From Auanema rhodensis (taxonomy: Eukaryota > Nematoda > Chromadorea > Rhabditida > Rhabditidae): DNA of 64,000 bases. Position 1 is the first letter of the stretch. Every line of letters begins with the position of its first letter. The stretch covers positions 17,809,638 to 17,873,637 of the forward strand of contig OZ059900.1 in the NCBI GenBank assembly GCA_964057225.1. Direction: 5' to 3'. The notes beneath the pieces were generated by a model. That model had not been told where the DNA came from. It was given only the letters and a program-made list of their open reading frames with translations, and searched no databases. Shown here piece by piece: positions 52,201 through 61,978 of this stretch. The position numbers and the translations under genes are program-made.

Positions 52201-55200
52201 AGCGTGTTACATACTAAAATGAAGCATTTTACATGCTGAACACTAAAAAAATACAAAAACACAGTATTTCCCATGAGAAATATTTTATTATGCTGGAAAA
52301 CGAGTTTTTGGAAATTTCGCTGTAAACAAGGTTTTGACTTACGATTTCATGTGTTCAAACTCATGCAATGTCAATGAAACCTAGCTCAAAATTGTTCCTA
52401 CAACGTCTAGTTCCACTTTCACGACAAAAAAAGAGGGGTTAGAAAATTAAGGAAATTAGCATATTCTGAGGGCACGCCCTTTATGGCTAATATTGATTAA
52501 ATCGATTTTTGTTCATATGAGTCGTCAAATGCAACGAATTTCAGCGTGTTACATACTAAAATGAAACATTTTACATGCTGAACACTATAAAAATACAAAA
52601 ACACAGTATTTCCCATGAGAAATATTTTATTATGCTGGAAAACCAGTTTTTGGAAATTTCGCTGTAAACAAGGTTTTGACTTACGATTTCATGTGTTCAA
52701 ACTCATGCAATGTCAATGAAACCTAGCTCAAAATTGTTCCTACAACGTCTAGTTCCACTTTCACGACAAAAAAACAGGGGTTAGAAAATTAAGGAAATTA
52801 GCATATTCTGAGGGCACGCCTCTTATGGCTAATATTGATTAAATCGATTTTTGTTCATATGAGTCGTCAAATGCAACGAATTTCAGCGTGTTACATACTA
52901 AAATGAAGCATTTCACATGCTGAACACTAGAAAAATACAAAAACACAGTATTTCCCATGAGAAATATTTTATTATGCTGGAAAACCAGTTTTTGGAAATT
53001 TCGCTGTAAACAAGGTTTTGACTTACGATTTCATGTGTTCAAACTCATGCAATGTCAATGAAACCTAGCTCAAAATTGTTCCTACAACGTCTAGTTCCAC
53101 TTTCACGACAACAAAACAGGGGTTAGAAAATTAAGGAAATTAGCATATTCTGAGGGCACGCCCCTTATGGCTAATATTGATTAAATCGATTTTTGTTCAT
53201 ATGAGTCGTCAAATGCAACGAATTTCAGCGTGTTACATACTAAAATGAAGCATTTCACATGCTGAACACTAGAAAAATACAAAAACACAGTATTTCCCAT
53301 GAGAAATATTTTATTATGCTGGAAAACCAGTTTTTGGAAAGTTCGCTGTAAACAAGGTTTTGACTTACGATTTCATGTGTTCAAACTCATGCAATGTCAA
53401 TGAAACCTAGCTCAAAATTGTTCGTACAACGTCTAGTTCCACTTTCACGACAAAAAAACAGGGGTTAGAAAATTAAGGAAATTAGCATATTCTGAGGGCA
53501 CGCCCCTTATGGCTAATATTGATTAAATCGATTTTTGTTCATATGAGTCGTCAAATGCAATTAATTTCAGCGTGTTACATACTAAAATGAAGCATTTTAC
53601 ATGCTGAACACTAAAAAAATACAAAAACACAGTATTTCCCATGAGAAATATTTTATTATGCTGGAAAACGAGTTTTTGGAAATTTCGCTGTTAACAAGGT
53701 TTTGACTTACGATTTCATGTGTTCAAACTCATGCAATGTCAATGAAACCTAGCTCAAAATTGTTCCTACAACGTCTAGTTCCACTTTCACGACAAAAAAC
53801 AGGGGTTAGAAAATTAAGGAAATTAGCATATTCTGAGGGCACGCCCCTTATGGCTAATATTGATTAAATCGATTTTTGTTCATATGAGTCGTCAAATGCA
53901 ACGAATTTCAGCGTGTTACATACTAAAATGAAGCATTTTACATGCTGAACACTAGAAAAATACAAAAACACAGTATTTCCCATGAGAAATATTTTATTAT
54001 GCTGGAAAACCAGTTTTTGGAAATTTCGCTGTAAACAAGGTTTTGACTTACGATTTCATGTGTTCAAACTCATGCAATGTCAATGAAACCTAGCTCAAAA
54101 TTGTTCCTACAACGTCTAGTTCCACTTTCACGACAACAAAACAGGGGTTAGAAAATTAAGGAAATTAGCATATTCTGAGGGCACGCCCCTTATGGCTAAT
54201 ATTGATTAAATCGATTTTTGTTCATATGAGTCGTCAAATGCAACGAATTTCAGCGTGTTACATACTAAAATGAAGCATTTCACATGCTGAACACTAGAAA
54301 AATACAAAAACACAGTATTTCCCATGAGAAATATTTTATTATGCTGGAAAACCAGTTTTTGGAAATTTCGCTGTAAACAAGGTTTTGACTTACGATTTCA
54401 TGTGTTCAAACTCATGCAATGTCAATGAAACCTAGCTCAAAATTGTTCCTACAACGTCTAGTTCCACTTTCACGACAAAAAAACAGGGGTTAGAAAATTA
54501 AGGAAATTAGCATATTCTGAGGGCACGCCTCTTATGGCTAATATTGATTAAATCGATTTTTGTTCATATGAGTCGTCAAATGCAACGAATTTCAGCGTGT
54601 TACATACTAAAATGAAGCATTTTACATGCTGAACACTATAAAAATACAAAAACACAGTATTTCCCATGAGAAATATTTTATTATGCTGGAAAACCAGTTT
54701 TTGGAAATTTCGCTGTAAACAAGGTTTTGACTTACGATTTCATGTGTTCAAACTCATGCAATGTCAATGAAACCTAGCTCAAAATTGTTCCTACAACGTC
54801 TAGTTCCACTTTCACGACAACAAAACAGGGGTTAGAAAATTAAGGAAATTAGCATATTCTGAGGGCACGCCTCTTATGGCTAATATTGATTAAATCGATT
54901 TTTGTTCATATGAGTCGTCAAATGCAACGAATTTCAGCGTGTTACATACTAAAATGAAGCATTTTACATGCTGAACACTATAAAAATACAAAAACACAGT
55001 ATTTCCCATGAGAAATATTTTATTATGCTGGAAAACCAGTTTTTGGAAATTTCGCTGTAAACAAGGTTTTGACTTACGATTTCATGTGTTCAAACTCATG
55101 CAATGTCAATGAAACCTAGCTCAAAATTGTTCCTACAACGTCTAGTTCCACTTTCACGACAACAAAACAGGGGTTAGAAAATTAAGGAAATTAGCATATT

Positions 55201-56770
55201 CTGAGGGCACGCCCCTTATGGCTAATATTGATTAAATCGATTTTTGTTCATATGAGTCGTCAAATGCAACGAATTTCAGCGTGTTACATACTAAAATGAA
55301 GCATTTCACATGCTGAACACTAGAAAAATACAAAAACACAGTATTTCCCATGAGAAATATTTTATTATGCTGGAAAACCAGTTTTTGGAAATTTCGCTGT
55401 AAACAAGGTTTTGACTTACGATTTCATGTGTTCAAACTCATGCAATGTCAATGAAACCTAGCTCAAAATTGTTCCTACAACGTCTAGTTCCACTTTCACG
55501 ACAACAAAACAGGGGTTAGAAAATTAAGGAAATTAGCATATTCTGAGGGCACGCCCCTTATGGCTAATATTGATTAAATCGATTTTTGTTCATATGAGTC
55601 GTCAAATGCAACGAATTTCAGCGTGTTACATACTAAAATGAAGCATTTCACATGCTGAACACTAGAAAAATACAAAAACACAGTATTTCCCATGAGAAAT
55701 ATTTTATTATGCTGGAAAACCAGTTTTTGGAAATTTCGCTGTAAACAAGGTTTTGACTTACGATTTCATGTGTTCAAACTCATGCAATGTCAATGAAACC
55801 TAGCTCAAAATTGTTCCTACAACGTCTAGTTCCACTTTCACGACAACAAAACAGGGGTTAGAAAATTAAGGAAATTAGCATATTCTGAGGGCACGCCCCT
55901 TATGGCTAATATTGATTAAATCGATTTTTGTTCATATGAGTCGTCAAATGCAACGAATTTCAGCGTGTTACATACTAAAATGAAGCATTTCACATGCTGA
56001 ACACTAGAAAAATACAAAAACACAGTATTTCCCATGAGAAATATTTTATTATGCTGGAAAACCAGTTTTTGGAAATTTCGCTGTAAACAAGGTTTTGACT
56101 TACGATTTCATGTGTTCAAACTCCTGCAATGTCAATGAAACCTAGCTCAAAATTGTTCGTACAACGTCTAGTTCCACTTTCACGACAAAAAAACAGGGGT
56201 TAGAAAATTAAGGAAATTAGCATATTCTGAGGGCACGCCCCTTATGGCTAATATTGATAAATCGATTTTTGTTCATATGAGTCGTCAAATGCAATTAATT
56301 TCAGCGTGTTACATACTAAAATGAAGCATTTTACATGCTGAACACTAAAAAAATACAAAAACACAGTATTTCCCATGAGAAATATTTTATTATGCTGGAA
56401 AACGAGTTTTTGGAAATTTCGCTGTAAACAAGGTTTTGACTTACGATTTCATGTGTTCAAACTCATGCAATGTCAATGAAACCTAGCTCAAAATTGTTCC
56501 TACAACGTCTAGTTCCACTTTCACGACAAAAAAAGAGGGGTTAGAAAATTAAGGAAATTAGCATATTCTGAGGGCACGCCCTTTATGGCTAATATTGATT
56601 AAATCGATTTTTGTTCATATGAGTCGTCAAATGCAACGAATTTCAGCGTGTTACATACTAAAATGAAACATTTTACATGCTGAACACTATAAAAATACAA
56701 AAACACAGTATTTCCCATGAGAAATATTTTATTATGCTGGAAAACCAGTTTTTGGAAATTTCGCTGTAAA
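48570..56770 (-). repeat. 12-mer higher-order repeat, two adjacent copies (4,102 bp each)
   Basis: Copies are about 48.57-52.67 kb and about 52.67-56.77 kb. Rare markers recur at 4,102: GGAAAGTTCG at 49,234 and 53,336; AACTCCTGCAATG with C at 52,021 and 56,123; the 1-base loss GATAAATCG near 52,155 and 56,257; and AAAAAAAGAGGGG near 52,428 and 56,530. 4,102 is twelve monomers minus two single-base losses. Copy-specific changes are few (CTGTTAACAAGG near 53,690). This unit was not seen in either forward block. Confidence 0.87.
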
Positions 56771-57420
56771 CAAGGTTTTGACTTACGATTTCATGTGTTC
56801 AAACTCATGCAATGTCAATAAAACCTAGCTCAAAATTGTTCGTACAACGTCTAGTTCCACTTTCACGACAAAAAAACAGGGGTTAGAAAATTAAGGAAAT
56901 TAGCATATTCTGAGGGCACGCCCCTTATGGCTAATATTGATTAAATCGATTTTTGTTCATATGAGTCGTCAAATGCAACGAATTTCAGCGTGTTACATAC
57001 TAAAATGAAGCATTTTACATGCTGAACACTATAAAAATACAAAAACACAGTATTTCCCATGAGAAATATTTTATTATGCTGGAAAACCAGTTTTTGGAAA
57101 TTTCGCTGTAAACAAGGTTTTGACTTACGATTTCATGTGTTCAAACTCATGCAATGTCAATGAAACCTAGCTTAAAATTGTTCCTACAACGTCTAGTTCC
57201 ACTTTCACGACAACAAAACAGGGGTTAGAAAATTAAGGAAATTAGCATATTCTGAGGGCACGCCCCTTATGGCTAATATTGATTAAATCGATTTTTGTTC
57301 ATATGAGTCGTCAAATGCAACGAATTTCAGCGTGTTACATACTAAAATGAAGCATTTCACATGCTGAACACTAGAAAAATACAAAAACACAGTATTTCCC
57401 ATGAGAAATATTTTATTATG

Positions 57421-57431
57421 CTGGAAATTTC
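57421..57431. other. Right orientation-switch junction
   Basis: Reverse sequence ...ATTATGCTGGAAA (down to phase about 224) passes into TTTCATTTTAGTATG (forward from phase about 299, if C299T). The bases GGAAATTTC also occur at phases 213-205 of the reverse strand, so a short intermediate jump is possible. There is no extended inverted repeat tight to this junction: forward phase 224 is not reached again for about 268 bases. Confidence 0.88.
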
Positions 57432-57737
57432 ATTTTAGTATGTAACACGCTGAAATTCGTTGCATTTGACGACTCATAGGAACAAAAATCGATTTAATCA
57501 ATATTAGCCATAAGGGGCGTGCCCTCAGAATATGCTAATTTCCTTAATTTTCTAACCCCTGTTTTTTGTCGTGAAAGTGGAACTAGACGTTGTAGGAACA
57601 ATTTTGAGCTAGGTTTCATTGACATTGCATGAGTTTGAACACATGAAATCGTAAGTCAAAACCTTGTTTACAGCGAAATTTCCAAAAACTGGTTTTCCAG
57701 CATAATAAAATATTTCTCATGGGAAATACTGTGTTTT

Positions 57738-57750
57738 ATTTTTTTTTATT
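57738..57750 (+). repeat. 13-bp T-rich insertion in a monomer near the right junction
   Basis: GTGTTTT is followed by 13 extra bases (ATTTTTTTTTATT) before TGTATTTTTATAG resumes at phase about 268. With a T6 run the monomer is 354 bp (GACTCAT at 57,471 and 57,825). This was the only monomer seen with this insertion. The same copy or its neighbour has CATAGGAAC (57,476), GCTTTATTTTAG (57,781), GGTTTTATTGAC (57,967), CATGAGAAATAC (58,074) and GACGATTCAT (58,166). Confidence 0.9.
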
Positions 57751-59149
57751 TGTATTTTTATAGTGTTCAGCATGTAAAATGCTTTATTTTAGTATGTAAC
57801 ACGCTGAAATTCGTTGCATTTGACGACTCATATGAACAAAAATCGATTTAATCAATATTAGCCATAAGGGGCGTGCCCTCAGAATATGCTAATTTCCTTA
57901 ATTTTCTAACCCCTGTTTTTTTGTCGTGAAAGTGGAACTAGACGTTGTACGAACAATTTTGAGCTAGGTTTTATTGACATTGCATGAGTTTGAACACATG
58001 AAATCGTAAGTCAAAACCTTGTTTACAGCGAAATTTCCAAAAACTGGTTTTCCAGCATAATAAAATATTTCTCATGAGAAATACTGTGTTTTTGTATTTT
58101 TCTAGTGTTCAGCATGTAAAATGCTTCATTTTAGTATGTAACACGCTGAAATTCGTTGCATTTGACGATTCATATGAACAAAAATCGATTTAATCAATAT
58201 TAGCCATAAGGGGCGTGCCCTCAGAATATGCTAATTTCCTTAATTTTCTAACCCCTGTTTTTTTGTCGTGAAAGTGGAACTAGACGTTGTACGAACAATT
58301 TTGAGCTAGGTTTCATTGACATTGCATGAGTTTGAACACATGAAATCGTAAGTCAAAACCTTGTTTACAGCGAAATTTCCAAAAACTGGTTTTCCAGCAT
58401 AATAAAATATTTCTCATGGGAAATACTGTGTTTTTGTATTTTTATAGTGTTCAGCATGTAAAATGTTTCATTTTAGTATGTAACACGCTGAAATTCGTTG
58501 CATTTGACGACTCATATGAACAAAAATCGATTTAATCAATATTAGCCATAAAGGGCGTGCCCTCAGAATATGCTAATTTCCTTAATTTTCTAACCCCTCT
58601 TTTTTTGTCGTGAAAGTGGAACTAGACGTTGTAGGAACAATTTTGAGCTAGGTTTCATTGACATTGCATGAGTTTGAACACATGAAATCGTAAGTCAAAA
58701 CCTTGTTTACAGCGAAATTTCCAAAAACTGGTTTTCCAGCATAATAAAATATTTCTCATGGGAAATACTGTGTTTTTGTATTTTTATAGTGTTCAGCATG
58801 TAAAATGCTTCATTTTAGTATGTAACACGCTGAAATTCGTTGCATTTGACGACTCATATGAACCAAAATCGATTTAATCAATATTAGCCATAAGGGGTGT
58901 GCCCTCAGAATATGCTAATTTCCTTAATTTTCTAACCCCTGTTTTGTTGTCGTGAAAGTGGAACTAGACGTTGTAGGAACAATTTTGAGCTAGGTTTCAT
59001 TGACATTGCATGAGTTTGAACACATGAAATCGTAAGTCAAAACCTTGTTTACAGCGAAATTTCCAAAAACTGGTTTTCCAGCATAATAAAATATTTCTCA
59101 TGGGAAATACTGTGTTTTTGTATTTTTATAGTGTTCAGCATGTAAAATG

Positions 59150-60890
59150 CTTCATTTTAGTATGTAACACGCTGAAATTCGTTGCATTTGACGACTCATA
59201 TGAACAAAAATCGATTTAATCAATATTAGCCATAAGAGGCGTGCCCTCAGAATATGCTAATTTCCTTAATTTTCTAACCCCTGTTTTTTTGTCGTGAAAG
59301 TGGAACTAGACGTTGTAATAACAATTTTGAGCTAGGTTTCATTGACATTGCATGAGTTTGAACACATGAAATCGTAAGTCAAAACCTTGTTTACAGCGAA
59401 ATTTCAAAAACTGGTTTTCCAGCATAATAAAATATTTCTCATGGGAAATACTGTGTTTTTGTATTTTTCTAGTGTTCAAAAACTGGTTTTCCAGCATAAT
59501 AAAATATTTCTCATGGGAAATACTGTGTTTTTGTATTTTTCTAGTGTTCAGCATGTAAAATGCTTCATTTTAGTATGTAACACGCTGAAATTCGTTTCAT
59601 TTGACGACTCATATGAACAAAAATCGATTTAATCAATATTAGCCATAAGGGGCGTGCCCTCAGAATATGCTAATTTCCTTACTTTTCTAACCCCTGTTTT
59701 TTTGTCGTGAAAGTGGAACTAGACGTTGTAGGAACAATTTTGAGCTAGGTTTCATTGACATTGCATGAGTTTGAACACATGAAATCGTAAGTCAAAACCT
59801 TGTTTACAGCGAAATTTCCAAAAACTGGTTTTCCAGCATAATAAAATATTTCTCATGGGAAATACTGTGTTTTTGTATTTTTATAGTGTTCAGCATGTAA
59901 AATGTTTCATTTTAGTATGTAACACGCTGAAATTCGTTGCATTTGACGACTCATATGAACAAACATCGATTTAATCAATATTAGCCATAAAGGGCGTGCC
60001 CTCAGAATATGCTAATTTCCTTAATTTTCTAACCCCTGTTTTGTTGTCGTGAAAGTGGAACTAGACGTTGTAGGAACAATTTTGAGCTAGGTTTCATTGA
60101 CATTGCATGAGTTTGAACACATGAAATCGTAAGTCAAAACCTTGTTTACAGCGAACTTTCCAAAAACTGGTTTTCCAGCATAATAAAATATTTCTTATGG
60201 GAAATACTGTGTTTTTGTATTTTTCTAGTGTTCAGCATGTGAAATGCTTCATTTTAGTATGTAACACGCTGAAATTCGTTGCATTTGACGACTCATATGA
60301 ACAAAAATCGATTTAATCAATATTAGCCATAAGGGGCGTGCCCTCAGAATATGCTAATTTCCTTAATTTTCTAACCCCTGTTTTGTTGTCGTGAAAGTGG
60401 AACTAGACGTTGTAGGAACAATTTTGAGCTAGGTTTCATTGACATTGCATGAGTTTGAACACATGAAATCGTAAGTCAAAACCTTGTTTACAGCGAAATT
60501 TCTAAAAACTGGTTTTCCAGCATAATAAAATATTTCTCATGGGAAATACTGTGTTTTTGTATTTTTCTAGTGTTCAGCATGTAAAATGCTTCATTTTAGT
60601 ATGTAACACGCTGAAATTCGTTGCATTTGACGACTCATATGAACAAAAATCGATTTAATCAATATTAGCCATAAGGGGCGTGCCCTCAGAATATGCTAAT
60701 TTCCTTAATTTTCTAACCCCTGTTTTTTGTCGTGAAAGTGGAACTAGACGTTGTAGGAACAATTTTGAGCTAGGTTTCATTGACATTGCATGAGTTTGAA
60801 CACATGAAATCGTAAGTCAAAACCTTGTTTACAGCGAAATTTCCAAAAACTGGTTTTCCAGCATAATAAAATATTTCTCATGGGAAATAC
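59150..60890 (+). repeat. Segment shared with about 13.09-14.83 kb (offset 46,057)
   Basis: It includes a 413-bp monomer, CTTACTTTTC, AACATCGATTT, CGAACTTTCC/TTTCTTATGGG and TTTCTAAAAACTGG, each at a constant offset of 46,057 from its counterpart. The other copy has TGCACACATG near 13,714 where this one has TGAACACATG. It ends near 60,890, where TTTTATAG is replaced by TTTTCTAG with CATGCAAAATAC. Confidence 0.83.
59194..59606 (+). repeat. 413-bp variant monomer, copy 6
   Basis: Duplicate halves are 59403-59474 and 59475-59546. The right flank matches that of copy 3 (offset 46,057). The left flank carries GAACCAAAATCG and GGGGTGTG, like copies 1, 2, 4 and 7. It is therefore a mosaic of two contexts. 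Confidence 0.95.
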
Positions 60891-61978
60891 TGTGTTTTTG
60901 TATTTTTCTAGTGTTCAGCATGCAAAATACTTCATTTTAGTATGTAACACGCTGAAATTCGTTGCATTTGACGACTCATATGAACAAAAATCGATTTAAT
61001 CAATATTAGCCATAAGGGGCGTGCCCTCAGAATATGCTAATTTCCTAAATTTTCTAACCCCTGTTTTTTTGTCGTGAAAGTGGAACTAGACGTTGTAGGA
61101 ACAATTTTGAGCTAGGTTTCATTGACATTGCATGAGTTTGAACACATGAAATCGTAAGTCAAAACCTTGTTTACAGCGAAACTTCCAAAAACTGGTTTTC
61201 CAGCATAATAAAATATTTCTCATGGGAAATACTGTGTTTTTGTATTTTTATGGTGTTCAGCATGTAAAATGCTTCATTTTAGTATGTAACACGCTGAAAT
61301 TCGTTGCATTTGACGACTCATATGAACAAAAATCGATTTAATCAATATTAGCCATAAGGGTCGTGCCCTCAGAATATGCTAATTTCCTTAATTTTCTAAC
61401 CCCTGTTTTTTTGTCGTGAAAGTGGAACTAGACGTTGTAGGAACAGTTTTGAGCTAGGTTTCATTGACATTGCATGAGTTTGAACACATGAAATCGTAAG
61501 TCAAAACCTTGTTTACAGCGAAATTTCCAAAAAGTGGTTTTCCAGCATAATAAAATATTTCTCATGGGAAATACTGTGTTTTTGTATTTTTCTAGTGTTC
61601 AGCATGTAAAATGCTTCATTTAAGTATGTGACACGCTGAAATTCGTTGCATTTGACGACTCATATGAACAAAAATCGATTTAATCAATATTAGCCATAAG
61701 GGGCGTGCCCTCAGATTATGCTAATTTCCTTAATTTTCTAACCCCTGTTTTTTGTCGTGAAAGTGGAACTAGACGTTGTAGGAACAATTTTGAGCTAGGT
61801 TTCATTGACATTGCATGAGTTTGAACACATGAAATCGTAAGTCAAAACCTTGTTTACAGCGAAATTTCCAAAAACTGGTTTTCCAGCATAATAAAATATT
61901 TCTCATGGGAAATACTGTGTTTTTGTATTTTTCTAGTGTTCAGCATGCAAAATACTTCATTTTAGTATGTAACACGCT

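Larger units (their letters stand above)
45080..57427 (-). repeat. Satellite array, inverted block (about 36 copies)
   Basis: The same monomer reads in reverse complement throughout: the + strand shows GTTCATATGAGTCGTC where the flanking blocks show GACGACTCATATGAAC. The block is 12,348 bp. Its first monomer is shortened to 284 bp by a 58-bp deletion; the rest are close to 342. It uses only part of the variant repertoire. I did not see the 413-bp monomer, the A61C/T34A type, the double-C variant at phases 125/126, or the G251A variant here. It carries its own HORs with spacings of 2,051, 1,709 and 4,102 bp. The orientation change is certain from sequence. Whether it is biological or an assembly join cannot be decided from the sequence alone. 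Confidence 0.96.

Noticed and set aside
45080-57427. Inverted block as a transposon or other mobile element with terminal inverted repeats
   Set aside because: The block contains only the satellite monomer, with no coding sequence, no target-site duplication and no discrete terminal repeats. The inverted homology is the array itself.
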